A stretch of DNA of 64,000 nucleotides, taken from positions 21,344-85,343 of the forward strand of contig JANQNB010000013.1 in assembly GCA_028279755.1 (NCBI GenBank), written 5' to 3'. The notes beneath the pieces were generated by a model. It saw nothing but the letters and a program-made list of their open reading frames with translations. It was not told the DNA's origin and did no database searches. The stretch comes from Candidatus Nanoarchaeia archaeon (GTDB taxonomy: Archaea > Nanobdellota > Nanobdellia > Woesearchaeales > UBA525). Below are positions 25,992 to 35,518 of the stretch, piece by piece. How positions within the stretch are numbered: position 1 is the stretch's first letter; every line of letters starts with the position of its first letter. The translations under genes and the position numbers were made by a program.

Positions 25992-26237
25992 CTACTGATG
26001 CGTGATCGTCCGAGTAGGAGGGTGACCCAAGGGAACCGGAGTGACAGGCTTCCAATCCGAGTAATCATTATGAGCAGCGACCCTCATCAATCCCGCTTCA
26101 ATGGGTTTTCCATCAAGTTGGTATCGAGCTGCCGCCGACACACAGGAATCGTAATGCGGATTGCCAGTCGATATTGCACCTGACGCCCACCACTTGAGTC
26201 TTCGTCTCGGATCACGCACTTGACTCGTATTTACCAT
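25992..26237 (-). CDS. Small basic hypothetical protein
   Basis: 81 residues, starting MVNTSQVRDPRRRLKWW and ending PPTRTITHQ. No known domain. The internal ATG 26237 is chosen over the longer frame because TTAAATATTTTT (26261-26272) lies 24-35 bases upstream. Upstream and downstream it is bracketed by CATAT-type palindromes. Rich in Arg, His and Pro; function unknown. Confidence 0.5.
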   Translation of the reverse strand: MVNTSQVRDPRRRLKWWASGAISTGNPHYDSCVSAAARYQLDGKPIEAGLMRVAAHNDYSDWKPVTPVPLGHPPTRTITHQ

Positions 26238-26292
26238 ACAGTGAAGAAAATTATGTATTGTTAAATATTTTTCTGTTTGTCGTATTCGATAA

Positions 26293-26306
26293 TTTCCATA
26301 TAGAAA
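26293..26306. promoter_or_regulatory. Imperfect CATAT palindrome between divergent promoters
   Basis: TTTCCATATAGAAA differs by one base from a perfect palindrome and matches the hypC element. It sits midway between the minus TATA element (26261-26272) and the plus TATA element (26325-26335), an operator position. Confidence 0.4.
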
Positions 26307-26355
26307 AGAATTATCTTCCATTAAGTACATAAAGGGCCGGGAACGCACCGCGTGC

Positions 26356-27249
26356 ATGCGAATCTTGATCACCGGCGGCGCGGGATTCATCGGCAACAAC
26401 CTCGGAACCTACCTTTCCGGAAAAGGCCATGACATCACGCTCTACGACAAGGAACAGGCAAGTCTCGCCAGCTGCGCCGCAGTCCAGGGCGACATTCTCG
26501 ACCAGGCAGCGCTCGAGCAAGCCTTGCAGGGCCATGACGCGGTCGTCCACCTCGCAGCCATGGTGAGCGCGACAGAGAGCGTCGCCCACCCGGAGAAGGC
26601 TGAGGAGATCAATGTCCAGGGCAGCACGACCGTGCTCGCAGCAGCACAAGCGGCAGGCGTGTCCCGCGCAGTCCTTGCCAGCTCTGCAGCAGTGTATGGA
26701 GAATCGCCGGCAACACCGACCTCTGAAGTCGAAGCAGCACAGCCGGTATCGCCGTATGGCGACAGCAAGGCCCGGATGGAAGATGTCGCAGCCGCATCAG
26801 CAGTCTCGACGTGCTGCCTGCGCATCTTCAATGTCTACGGCCCAGGCCAGAAAGCAGACAGCCAGTACGCGGCAGCGATCCCTGCCTTCATCACCCGCGC
26901 CCTGAACAACGAGCCACTCACAATCTATGGCGACGGCGAGCAGACCCGGGACTTTGTCTATGTCACAGACCTCTGTCGTGCCATCGAGCTCGCATTGACA
27001 AAAGGCGATGGTGTGATCAACATCGCGTCAGGAAACGCCATCACGATCAGCAGGTTAGCAGAAACTGTTATCAGGCTCGCAGACAGCAGCAGCAAGGTTG
27101 TGCATGAACCGGCACGCGCAGGAGATCCGCGCACAAGTCTCGCTGACGTGACAAAAGCGAAGGAAGCGCTTGGCTTCGAAGCAAGCACCTCGATGGAGGA
27201 CGGATTGAAAGAGACAATCGATTGGTACCGTAATTCAAAATCTTTATAA
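26356..27249 (+). CDS. NAD-dependent sugar epimerase/dehydratase (GalE-like)
   Basis: 297 residues of the extended SDR family. The nucleotide-binding GGAGFIG is at residues 7-13, the active-site Tyr-Lys pair is in YGDSK, with an upstream SSAAVYG supplying Ser. YGDGEQTRDFVYV is the usual substrate-domain segment of UDP-sugar epimerases. Likely a UDP-hexose or UDP-HexNAc 4-epimerase for the glycans made elsewhere in the window. GTACATAAAGG at 26325-26335 gives a leader of a few bases. Confidence 0.85.
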   Translation: MRILITGGAGFIGNNLGTYLSGKGHDITLYDKEQASLASCAAVQGDILDQAALEQALQGHDAVVHLAAMVSATESVAHPEKAEEINVQGSTTVLAAAQAAGVSRAVLASSAAVYGESPATPTSEVEAAQPVSPYGDSKARMEDVAAASAVSTCCLRIFNVYGPGQKADSQYAAAIPAFITRALNNEPLTIYGDGEQTRDFVYVTDLCRAIELALTKGDGVINIASGNAITISRLAETVIRLADSSSKVVHEPARAGDPRTSLADVTKAKEALGFEASTSMEDGLKETIDWYRNSKSL

Positions 27250-27271
27250 CTCGCATTTCTCTCGGACGTTC

Positions 27272-27430
27272 ATGGCGGAACAGAAGATCGCATTGTCAGA
27301 GACTGACAGGGAGTTGATCAAGAGCGGCGTCAAATGGGTGCGCTTTTTTTCGATCGCGTACCTGGGGCTCTGGATCACGATGTGCATACTCCTGTTCATC
27401 ATCCTGCTCGCTGTCGGGAGCAGGATCTGA
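27272..27430 (+). CDS. Small single-span membrane protein, 52 residues
   Basis: MAEQKIALSETDRELI, then one hydrophobic span (about residues 26-48, ending FIILLAVGSRI). TCTTTATAA at the end of the epimerase gene is 22-31 bases upstream, so it likely has its own leaderless mRNA. No family recognised. Confidence 0.5.
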   Translation: MAEQKIALSETDRELIKSGVKWVRFFSIAYLGLWITMCILLFIILLAVGSRI

Positions 27431-27448
27431 CGATTGTGAGGGAGAACG

Positions 27449-27916
27449 ATGAGATGGCTTGGCGTTATGATATTATGTATATTGCTGCTTGCAGGATGTG
27501 CTGATGAAAAGATCGCTGCGCTCGAGGCAGAGCGCGACACCGCGCAAAGAATGCTCGACGAGTGCGAGACCACGAACAGGAATTGCGACCTCGCATTGGA
27601 AGAAGCCTTGGACAGCAAGGAGATCCTGGAAGCTGAACTGGCTGCGTGCGATCCGAGCGAACCGACCTGTACTGTGCCGGCAGTGGATGCTTGCGTCACT
27701 GACGCTGATTGCACGCTTGTCATCGGAGGGTGTAAGCTCTGCCCGTATTGCGAACGGTTCGAGCTCGACGATCCGCGCGTCATCGCAGTGAACAAGGACG
27801 GCTATTCGTGCGCGCCCGGCCCAGAGGGCTTGACCTGCGTCGCGTGCGTCGACAGCTACAACTTCATCCCTGACGAGAATGTCGAATGCGACGCAGGAAG
27901 GTGCGTGAAGAAATAA
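27449..27916 (+). CDS. Cys-rich predicted lipoprotein
   Basis: 155 residues. Signal peptide with lipobox LLAGC (Cys 17), then a short coiled coil (about 20-65) and a Cys-rich domain with about a dozen cysteines (GGCKLCPYC, CVACVD). Likely a surface lipoprotein anchored through a modified cysteine. It ends 1 base before the convergent glycosyltransferase stop. Confidence 0.65.
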   Translation: MRWLGVMILCILLLAGCADEKIAALEAERDTAQRMLDECETTNRNCDLALEEALDSKEILEAELAACDPSEPTCTVPAVDACVTDADCTLVIGGCKLCPYCERFELDDPRVIAVNKDGYSCAPGPEGLTCVACVDSYNFIPDENVECDAGRCVKK

Positions 27917-27917
27917 A

Positions 27918-28598
27918 CTATTTTCCAAATCGCACTTTCAATATCTCCCAGAGGATCGAGAACGAATTGAAGATGCTCTGGCCTTTGCCGCGCGCGTAGT
28001 CGTCGTACTTGATCGTCACTGGTATCTCGACATACCGCAGCTTTTTGCGGTGGATCTCGTACACGATCTCAGAAGCGTGCGCCATGCGGTCTCTGGTTAT
28101 CTTGATGGCTTTCGCTGCTTTCGCATTCATCGCCCTGAAGCCGTTGTGCACGTCTGTCAGCTTGACGCGCAGGACAACGCGTTCGACGACGATCGCGCCT
28201 TTCAGCGTGACCCACTTGTACCAGGGCATGCCCGGGCTGTCGCCCAGAAAACGGCTGCCGAGAGCGACATCTGCCTTGCCTTGCACAACCGGAGAGACAA
28301 GCCTGGCGATCTCAGCGGCCTGATGCTGGCCATCACCATCATACGTCACGAGCACGTCAGCCTTCCGTTTCAACGCTTCCGTGATGCCAGTGCGCAATGC
28401 AGCGCCCTGTCCTTGATTCTTCTTGTGTCGCACGACGCGTGCGCCTGCGGAACGGGCGAGCTGAGATGTCTTGTCTTTCGAGCAGTCATCGACAACGATG
28501 ACATTCTTGTAGCCGTGCCGTTTGAGATCCCTGACAACAGCGCCGATCGTCAATTGCTCATTAAAAGCCGCGACGACGATAAAAACCCGTGCTCCCAT
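27918..28598 (-). CDS. Family 2 glycosyltransferase, dolichol-phosphate mannosyl/glucosyltransferase-like
   Basis: 226 residues. VVDDCSKDKT and TYDGDGQH are the GT-A nucleotide and DxD metal sites; NGFRAMNAKAAK and the later IFNSFSILWEILK fit DPM1-type enzymes without a membrane anchor. It would transfer a sugar from a nucleotide donor to a polyprenyl phosphate, feeding STT3, whose gene lies just upstream. TATA-like element at 28620-28629 fits ATG 28598. Confidence 0.85.
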   Translation of the reverse strand: MGARVFIVVAAFNEQLTIGAVVRDLKRHGYKNVIVVDDCSKDKTSQLARSAGARVVRHKKNQGQGAALRTGITEALKRKADVLVTYDGDGQHQAAEIARLVSPVVQGKADVALGSRFLGDSPGMPWYKWVTLKGAIVVERVVLRVKLTDVHNGFRAMNAKAAKAIKITRDRMAHASEIVYEIHRKKLRYVEIPVTIKYDDYARGKGQSIFNSFSILWEILKVRFGK

Positions 28599-28640
28599 CA
28601 GAAGCCAGAGAAAAAGGGGGTTTAAAGCTTTTATGAAAGA

Positions 28641-31604
28641 TCACACCAAGCCGTGCGCTTCGAGCTGTGTCCAGTCGACCTTCCAGACGAGGATGCGTCC
28701 CATGTTGAACGCGTTCTGGTCGCTGAACAGTTCGAACGCGGTCGTGCTGTAGCCTTCGAGGAAGAAGAGCCGGGTGAACATGCCGGCCGCATTGGCAGGA
28801 TCGAGCATGAGCACGCGCGGCGTGCCTCGCGTGTCGATGAGGAATGCCTGGTTGAAGCTCGAGCTGCCCAGGTCGTGGGTCACCAGGTCGTCATCCTCTG
28901 TCAGGAGGAGCATGCGTGGTTTGGTTTCCAGGTTCTCGCCGACGCGCCGCCCGTTCTGGTAGAAGCCGAGCACGAGCCGTGAGCTGTTCATGTCAGTCAG
29001 GTTGATGACAAGGCCTTCGAGTACGCCCTGGCTTCCCTGCTGCTCGCCGAGGTTGACGTTGATGCCGGTGCAGACCACCAGGGTGCCGTTCTCCTGATAG
29101 GTGCAGCCGCGCCAATTGCTCATCGGATAGCCGGGCCAGCTGCTGATCCAGGTGTTGACTTCGCGCTGGTCTGACAAGGTCTGCATGTCGTAGTAGATGC
29201 TGTTGGCGAGTTCCTCGTCCCAGCCGTACTTCTCCTGCATTTTCAGCGAGGCCTCTGCCTGGTCGAGGAGCCGCATGTTCTGGTAGGCGTCAGCGCGCTT
29301 GAAGTTCCACGAGCCGAAGTGGCCCCACACGCCGCCCTTGCCGATCATGTCAGCGCTGGTGATGAAGTAATTCTCCGGCGGTTCGCAATGGGTGTGGTTG
29401 AGCACGACTTCCGTCTGCGCTTCAGACACGCCTTCCTCGAGCAGGCGAGCGCGCGCATCGCCGGGCGGGAGCATGATGATCTCCTTGGTGAGCGCGATGG
29501 CAGTGTAGTAATCGTCTGTCGGCAGGCCTGCCCGCACGTCTTCGACCCCGAGATAGTTGCCGCAGTCGACCATGCGCAGGATGGCGAGCGCCTCTTTTTC
29601 GTCAGGCGTGATCAGGACGCGGCCGATCCAATGGGCATGGGGCACGTTTTGCGAACCGCCGTCGAACGTGACTGCGCGGTCAGCGACGTACTTGAACCAG
29701 TGGCCGAAGTCCCACCAGGAGTTGATGATCGCGTCTGGCGCGCTTTCCTGCTTGATCTTGGTCAGGGAGTTCCACCATGCGTCGCTCATCGAGGGCGCTT
29801 CCTGCAGGCCGATGGCATGCCCTTTCGCCACTGGCGGGATTAGGAGCAGGCTGAACAGGATGAACAATACCGGCGCGACCCAGAGCACTGAGAACTTCAC
29901 GTTCTTGGTGAGCCAGTCGCGCAAGAGGCGATATGCAGCGCCGATCGCGATGCCGGCTGCGATGGCGAATGGTGGGATCAGGAGCAGGACGAAACGCACG
30001 CCTTTGGTCATGGTGAACACTGACGCGGCGAGCCAGAGGAAGAGGAAGAGGGCGTATTTCACGTCGACTTCCCGCTCGTCCTTGAGCAGGAGCACAAAAC
30101 CCACTGCGACAGGGACTGCCATGATGACGAGGAACTGGAAGATGCTGAGCGAGGCGCCCGGCCCCACCAGGTAGAGGCTGACGAACAGGCCGATGCCGAG
30201 CATGAGCCAGTCCTTGAGCAGGAGCCGGCCGCTCCGTGGCAGGAGCGTCGCGAGGATGCCGAGCAGGGCCACCACGAAGAGGAACTTGCCGCCGATGCTG
30301 TTGATGATGCCGCTGATGGACGGCGCGTTCAGCTCTGCCACGGTTGTCTGTACGTTCGGCCAGAGATTGCCGACGTTCACCGCTGACTTGATCGCGCCAG
30401 TGGTTCGCACTGCGTTGAGCGGGGCTGAGAAGAAGGTGCTCACGCCCTTGAACAGGCTGACAAAGATGCCAGTGGAGACTACAAAACCGCCAAACGTGAG
30501 AGCCCAGGCCTTCATCCGGTCTGAGGTGAAGAAAGTCCGGAGTTCTTCCTTGTTCACCAATTGCTTCAGGACGATGAATGCCAGGTATGCGAGCATGACC
30601 AGGAGGAAGATGTCGAAGAAGTACCACCATTCCCAGGCTGTCGCGAAGAGGCCGAAACAGATGCCGGTCAGGCCGATGAAGATACCCCATCGTTTCCAGT
30701 CGCCCCAGGTGCATTCGAAGGCTTCGAGCAGGAACCAGCCGCAGAGCAGCGGGAAGAGGATGACGTAGGCGTCAGTGTCTGAGAATCCTGCCGCAGTACG
30801 GCCGATAAAGCCGGAATGGACCGCGACCAGCATCGCCGTGAAGAAGCCGCCGAGCAGGCCGGCTTTCCATTTACCGATGAAGAAGGCGGGAATCACCGCA
30901 AGGAGTGAGAAGATCACAGGGATCCAGAAGATGACACTGATGGGACGCGTGTCCGTGAAGATCGAGACGAACTTGTAGAGCAGCGTGGTCGCTTCGACGT
31001 GGAAACGGGTCTTTGACGGCGTGCCGATCGGCGCGTACATGTGCATATCATACGGCTCTCCATCGACGAGCACGTCGCCGACATGGCCATTCTCGATGTT
31101 GTTCTCGACCTGGCGGATGAACTGGTAGGGGTCGATAGCAAGCAGGTAGGTCTGTCCCTGCTCATCCTGCAGGCCTGCTTTGAAGAAGGCAGCAGTCTGC
31201 GCGACCTGCTGGTCAATCTGCTCCTTGTTCTCTTCAAGCGCGATCGCGAACTGCTCGTCCACCAATTGCTGCCGGTTCTGCGACGGCAGGTTGGGGTATT
31301 GCTGTGCCACCTGCGCGCTGATGCTGTTGCGCACAGAGTTTTCCACGCTGCTGCGCGCCCAGTTCTCAGTGGCGCCCATCTCAGCAGTGTAGGAACGGAA
31401 GAGGAAAGCAAGGAAGATCGGGAGCAGGATGAGGAGCACAGTCAGGACAGTGATGGCGGGTTTCTGGTATTGGGTCCAGAGCGCCATCGCCTGTTCTCCG
31501 AAGCTGGCTGGCGTGGGCTGTTCTGCACGTTTGTCAGCCTGCACTTCAGCGCGAGCATGCTTGTGCTTCTGAGAACTGTGCTTCTTTCGCCGTGCCAATA
31601 TCAC
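28641..31604 (-). CDS. aglB: STT3/AglB oligosaccharyltransferase
   Basis: 987 residues. A basic N-terminal tail is followed by about 13 membrane helices and a C-terminal globular domain after about residue 600. INSWWDFGHW near residue 627 is the WWDYG-type sequon-recognition motif. It transfers a lipid-linked glycan to Asn-X-Ser/Thr of exported proteins, such as the surface proteins at 19-26 kb. GTG start at 31604, with TTTAAAAA-type TATA at 31631-31641; leaderless. Confidence 0.92.
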   Translation of the reverse strand: MILARRKKHSSQKHKHARAEVQADKRAEQPTPASFGEQAMALWTQYQKPAITVLTVLLILLPIFLAFLFRSYTAEMGATENWARSSVENSVRNSISAQVAQQYPNLPSQNRQQLVDEQFAIALEENKEQIDQQVAQTAAFFKAGLQDEQGQTYLLAIDPYQFIRQVENNIENGHVGDVLVDGEPYDMHMYAPIGTPSKTRFHVEATTLLYKFVSIFTDTRPISVIFWIPVIFSLLAVIPAFFIGKWKAGLLGGFFTAMLVAVHSGFIGRTAAGFSDTDAYVILFPLLCGWFLLEAFECTWGDWKRWGIFIGLTGICFGLFATAWEWWYFFDIFLLVMLAYLAFIVLKQLVNKEELRTFFTSDRMKAWALTFGGFVVSTGIFVSLFKGVSTFFSAPLNAVRTTGAIKSAVNVGNLWPNVQTTVAELNAPSISGIINSIGGKFLFVVALLGILATLLPRSGRLLLKDWLMLGIGLFVSLYLVGPGASLSIFQFLVIMAVPVAVGFVLLLKDEREVDVKYALFLFLWLAASVFTMTKGVRFVLLLIPPFAIAAGIAIGAAYRLLRDWLTKNVKFSVLWVAPVLFILFSLLLIPPVAKGHAIGLQEAPSMSDAWWNSLTKIKQESAPDAIINSWWDFGHWFKYVADRAVTFDGGSQNVPHAHWIGRVLITPDEKEALAILRMVDCGNYLGVEDVRAGLPTDDYYTAIALTKEIIMLPPGDARARLLEEGVSEAQTEVVLNHTHCEPPENYFITSADMIGKGGVWGHFGSWNFKRADAYQNMRLLDQAEASLKMQEKYGWDEELANSIYYDMQTLSDQREVNTWISSWPGYPMSNWRGCTYQENGTLVVCTGINVNLGEQQGSQGVLEGLVINLTDMNSSRLVLGFYQNGRRVGENLETKPRMLLLTEDDDLVTHDLGSSSFNQAFLIDTRGTPRVLMLDPANAAGMFTRLFFLEGYSTTAFELFSDQNAFNMGRILVWKVDWTQLEAHGLV

Positions 31605-31654
31605 CCACCCAAGGGAGAGCGACCCAGAGCGGTTTAAAAAGCTATTGTTGGGCG

Positions 31655-33403
31655 CTACCGTCCGGCCTTGTTGAACAGGGTTTCCCGGAAGTCGAAGCCG
31701 AAGGCTCGTGGGGAGACGATGATGATCGGCGGGGCTTGCACCCGCTTGAAATAGCTCTGCTTGATCGCGGCAAAGGTGCTCTGGACAAGCCGTGAGAATT
31801 CGTCAGCATCCACCTTGTCATAGACGCTTTTGCCCTGCGGGTCGGGGGTCCACAACTCTGGATCAAGCTTCTGCTGCGTGAATGCTGCGACAAGTTCTGC
31901 CGGGCTGCGCAGGCGCTCGACCAGCTCAACCCCGATCGGAGATTCTATATAATAGTCGAAAGGGTCGCCTTTGCCTGCATCCACGTCCTGCTCTGCTGAG
32001 AGCTCTGCTGAAGGCGCGATGGTGAAGATGTCCTCGGGAATCACTGCTTTCCCGGCAAGCTCGTTCACATGGCGGCCGAGGGCGTAGACATCGAGCTTGT
32101 TCACATCGCCGAGCGGCATGAACGCGCCGATGATGTCCCCATACAGGGTAGCGTAGCCGCGCTGGAATTCTGTCTTGTTCCCGTTGCCCACGACCATGTA
32201 GCCCCGTTCCTGGCTGTATTGCATCAGGATGTTGCCTCGTTCCCGGGCCTGCATGTTCTCGATCGTGAGCGTGCCGGGCGCGCTCCCCGAGTTCGCTGTC
32301 AGGTCGGCGATCTTCTTGTCCACGACTTCCTGGATCGGGTGCACCAGGTATTCGCAGCCGAGGTTCTTGGCGAGCTGTGCTGCCGCTCCTTTCGTGGTTG
32401 CGCTGTTGAACTGGGAGGGCATGTTGATGCAGAGCACCGTGTCCTTGCCCAGGGCTTCGACCATGAGCGCCGCATCCACTGCTGAGTCGACCCCGCCGCT
32501 CAGGCCGAGCACAACGCCCTTGAACACGCCGCTCTTGTCATAGAAGTCCTTGATGGCGAACACGAGCGCCTTGTGCAGCTCTGCGACACCAGTCTCGACT
32601 GTTGGCATGTTCTTATTGTCAGAGACACATAGGCATTCCTCGAACTGCGGGCTCTGCTGCACGAGCTCGCCCGTGCTGTCCAGGATGAAGCTGCCGCCGT
32701 CGAAGAGGATGATGTTCTTGCCGTTGTCCTGCGCACCGACTGTGTTGCAGTACACGAGCGGCAGGCATGTCTCGCGAACGCGCCGTTTCGCCACCTCGAT
32801 GCGCTCCGCGCGCTTGCCAAGATAGTAGGGGCTGCTGTTCAGCACGAGCAGCACGTCGGCGCCTTGTTCCTTAAGCAGCTGCGCCGGTTTCAGTTCCTCG
32901 TCGTCGTCCCAGATGTCCTGGCAGATGAGGATGCCGGCCTTGATCGTGCGGTTCGTGAGCGGCAGCTCGACCGGCGCGATCTCGTCAGCGCTTCCTGGCA
33001 CGTAATGCCTGCTGTCGTCGAGAACCCCGTCATCGATGAGGAAAGTCTTCTTGCCGCGCGCGATGACCTTGCCGTCTGCGCACACTGCGTACGCATTGTA
33101 CCGGGTGAAGAAGCCGTCTTTCATGCGCTTGCTCTCAGCGTCGATATAGCCGAGCACGACCACGATGCCCTGCGCTGCTGCCGCGATTTCCTTCTCGACC
33201 GCGTCGAGGTTCTCCTGGATGAAGGCCAGGCGCTTGTGCTTGTCCCCAATGGAGTACGCGGTCACGACTGTTTCCGGGAAGACCAGGATCTCGACTCCTT
33301 GCTGTTTCGCGCGTGCGATCTGGGCAAGAATCTTCTTAGTGTTCCCGGCGATGTCGCCTGGGTAGGGATTAAGCTGGCCGATGCCAATGCGTGGCAAGTC
33401 CAT
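31655..33403 (-). CDS. nadE: Glutamine-dependent NAD+ synthetase
   Basis: 582 residues. N-terminal nitrilase-type glutaminase domain: the Glu in VFPETV, the Cys in LICQDIWD, with Lys between. C-terminal NAD synthetase domain: SGGVDSA near residue 309 binds ATP pyrophosphate, and LGDVNKLDVY follows. It amidates nicotinic acid adenine dinucleotide to NAD+ with ammonia from glutamine. A TATA element at 33425-33435 fits the ATG at 33403. Confidence 0.95.
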   Translation of the reverse strand: MDLPRIGIGQLNPYPGDIAGNTKKILAQIARAKQQGVEILVFPETVVTAYSIGDKHKRLAFIQENLDAVEKEIAAAAQGIVVVLGYIDAESKRMKDGFFTRYNAYAVCADGKVIARGKKTFLIDDGVLDDSRHYVPGSADEIAPVELPLTNRTIKAGILICQDIWDDDEELKPAQLLKEQGADVLLVLNSSPYYLGKRAERIEVAKRRVRETCLPLVYCNTVGAQDNGKNIILFDGGSFILDSTGELVQQSPQFEECLCVSDNKNMPTVETGVAELHKALVFAIKDFYDKSGVFKGVVLGLSGGVDSAVDAALMVEALGKDTVLCINMPSQFNSATTKGAAAQLAKNLGCEYLVHPIQEVVDKKIADLTANSGSAPGTLTIENMQARERGNILMQYSQERGYMVVGNGNKTEFQRGYATLYGDIIGAFMPLGDVNKLDVYALGRHVNELAGKAVIPEDIFTIAPSAELSAEQDVDAGKGDPFDYYIESPIGVELVERLRSPAELVAAFTQQKLDPELWTPDPQGKSVYDKVDADEFSRLVQSTFAAIKQSYFKRVQAPPIIIVSPRAFGFDFRETLFNKAGR

Positions 33404-33528
33404 ATCGTCGCTGGAGGGTCAGACGGTTTTTAAGGCTTCTGGAACAGGATTCCGCAAAGCACTTTGCTGAGAAATGAGTGCCTTTAAGAATGGAAGCGTC
33501 CACTGCTTTGGAGGTGAAACGACCGAGC

Positions 33529-34599
33529 GTGTGCTACGCCAACCCGGCATTCCTCATGCGACGCCCGATCAGCGAGCTGCTCGCACTCCAGGAAGGCGAG
33601 CGTCAACTTGGATTGCTCATCCCGGCAAAGCGAGGAAAGCTTGACAAGCGGCTGTATCACACCGGCTTGTTCAAGAATGTAGAGCTGCTTGGCTACCGCG
33701 CTCTCAGCATTCCTGTACCGTTCGAATGGCCGATCCCGATGTTCAGCTTTTTCAGCGCTGCGAGAAAGGCCTTGAGAGAGTATGATGTCGTGCATGCCTG
33801 GGCGCATTTCTACCCGAGCACCTTAATCCTGATGTTCCTCAGCTTGTTCTATCCCAAGACAAAGATCATCCTCACCATGGATACTCTGCCAGGCTATTCG
33901 TTCAAGCCAGGAAGCGTGCTCACCTTCCTGTTCAAGCTTTTCACCTGGACAGCTGGCAGAATCATCTATTGGGCGCCGGATACGATCACGCTCTATGGAA
34001 AAGCGCTGCTCCCGCACGCGCGACGCAGCGGCATCAACATGCAGAAGGTCACGGTGATCCCGACCGGGATGCTCGTGCACAAGCTGCCAGCGAGGGCAAA
34101 GAAAGGTGCACACCCAAGCGTCCTCTATGTTGGCTTGCTCAATCCGCGGAAGCGTGTCCAAGACATACTTGAAGTAGCCCGCCGGCTGCCGGATGCGCGT
34201 TTCCTCATCGCTGGCGACGGCCTGTCACGGAAACAGCTCGAGCGCAAGGCTCCTGGCAACGTGCGTTTTCTCGGCTGGCGCAAGGACGTGCTCAAACTCC
34301 TCAGCAGGGCTGACGTCTTCCTCTTTCCCAGCAGTGCCGAAGGCCTGCCGGGCGTGGTGATGGAAGCCATGCTTGCCGGCACGCCGGTCGTGACCACGAG
34401 GATTCCGTGCACGACCGACCTGATCAGGGACAAGAAAGAAGGATTCCTCTGCAGTGTCGGCGACACAACAGCGATGGCTCGGGCTGTGCAGCAAGCCTTG
34501 AACAACAAGCGTGTCGCTGCAGCGGCGAAGCGGCGGATCACTACACTGTACAACTGGAAGAAGATCCTGCCGATGTACACACAGCTCTATGCGCGCTGA
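33529..34599 (+). CDS. Family 4 glycosyltransferase
   Basis: 356 residues from GTG 33529 (VCYANPAF, a usual GT4 N-terminus), preceded by GGAGGTGA. An in-frame ATG at 33490 would add 13 residues, but a TATA-like element at 33480-33489 would start the mRNA downstream of it. PSVLYVGLLNPRKRV begins the second Rossmann domain and FPSSAEGLPGVVMEAMLAGTPVV holds the E-x7-E donor site. Transfers a sugar from an NDP-sugar to the growing glycan. It overlaps the next convergent gene by 13 bases. Confidence 0.8.
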   Translation: MCYANPAFLMRRPISELLALQEGERQLGLLIPAKRGKLDKRLYHTGLFKNVELLGYRALSIPVPFEWPIPMFSFFSAARKALREYDVVHAWAHFYPSTLILMFLSLFYPKTKIILTMDTLPGYSFKPGSVLTFLFKLFTWTAGRIIYWAPDTITLYGKALLPHARRSGINMQKVTVIPTGMLVHKLPARAKKGAHPSVLYVGLLNPRKRVQDILEVARRLPDARFLIAGDGLSRKQLERKAPGNVRFLGWRKDVLKLLSRADVFLFPSSAEGLPGVVMEAMLAGTPVVTTRIPCTTDLIRDKKEGFLCSVGDTTAMARAVQQALNNKRVAAAAKRRITTLYNWKKILPMYTQLYAR

Positions 34600-35432
34600 G
34601 CATGCGTCTGCTGGACCAAGTCTGCATAGGCGGTGAGAGAGAATCCGAGTTTCTTGAGTTTGGCGTTGCCAAGATGCAGGCGTCGCGGCACCTCAGCAAG
34701 GTGGCACGGAGCCACGCTGAACTCGCGACCGGTCTGGTAGACTGCCTCTATCTGTTCTGCCATCGCTGCATATGAGAGGAAGTCGTCGCCGGCAAGGTGA
34801 AGGATGCCTTCACGTTTCTTGTCTATGAGGCTTGCGATGATACTGATCACATCCTCGACATAGATCGGGGCGCGGTACACGTCATCGAAGACAGTGAGCT
34901 CTTTGTCGCTGAGGAAGAGGCTGAGAAAATTGTCGTGCTCTCCCTCGAGAATCGGGCCTTGCACTGCTGCCAGCCGTAGGATGAGGTAGCGGGTAAGCTG
35001 CTGCACGATTTTTTCTGCCTCAGCTTTCGATCTACCGTACTCGTTGATCGGGTCTGGCGTGTCGGTTTCAGCATAGGATTCCTTGGCCCCGGAAAAGACC
35101 TGTTCTGTGGAGAAGAGGATGACGCGCGTGTCAGGCGCGCTCGCTCTCACCGCGTCTGCCACATGCTGCACCCCGTCAATATTGGTCTGTTGTATCAATG
35201 CTGGCTCGCTCTTGTTCGTCGAGATGGCAGCTGCGAGAATGATGATCTCTGGCCGGATTCGTTTGACGACTTCCTGGACGCTTTCCTTGTTGGTGAGATC
35301 GAGCGCTTCCTGCTGTTTGAACTCAGAATTCGGTCTGGTATGATACGTGGCAGTGATGTCATGTCGTGCCAATGCCGGAAGAAGACGCTTGCCGATGTAG
35401 GAATTCGCGCCGATCAGGAGGACTCGTGCCAC
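34587..35432 (-). CDS. RmlD-like SDR reductase/epimerase
   Basis: 281 residues, GTG start. IGANSYIGKRL is the nucleotide-binding loop, FSTEQVFSG supplies the active Ser/Thr region, and YGRSK has the Tyr-Lys pair. The layout matches dTDP-4-dehydrorhamnose reductase (RmlD) and related deoxysugar reductases. No rmlA, B or C lies in the window, so it may act on another nucleotide sugar. TATA element at 35453-35464. Confidence 0.72.
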   Translation of the reverse strand: MARVLLIGANSYIGKRLLPALARHDITATYHTRPNSEFKQQEALDLTNKESVQEVVKRIRPEIIILAAAISTNKSEPALIQQTNIDGVQHVADAVRASAPDTRVILFSTEQVFSGAKESYAETDTPDPINEYGRSKAEAEKIVQQLTRYLILRLAAVQGPILEGEHDNFLSLFLSDKELTVFDDVYRAPIYVEDVISIIASLIDKKREGILHLAGDDFLSYAAMAEQIEAVYQTGREFSVAPCHLAEVPRRLHLGNAKLKKLGFSLTAYADLVQQTHAQRA

Positions 35433-35484
35433 CTCGTGGCGAAAGAAAATCTTCTTTAAAAGGATTTGGATGTCTGTTCCCGAA

Positions 35485-35513
35485 GACTTTAAAAGACTAG
35501 CACGTTAACGTGC
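35485..35513 (+). promoter_or_regulatory. TATA element plus 14-base palindrome of the glycan operon
   Basis: GACTTTAAAAGAC (35485-35497) is followed directly by GCACGTTAACGTGC (35500-35513), a perfect palindrome ending 5 bases before ATG 35519, so it covers the likely transcription start. It would suit a repressor operator. Confidence 0.5.
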
Positions 35514-35518
35514 AAGAC

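Noticed and set aside
27473..27928. 151-codon minus-strand frame opposite the Cys-rich lipoprotein
   Set aside because: The plus frame has a signal peptide, lipobox and patterned cysteines; the minus frame has none.
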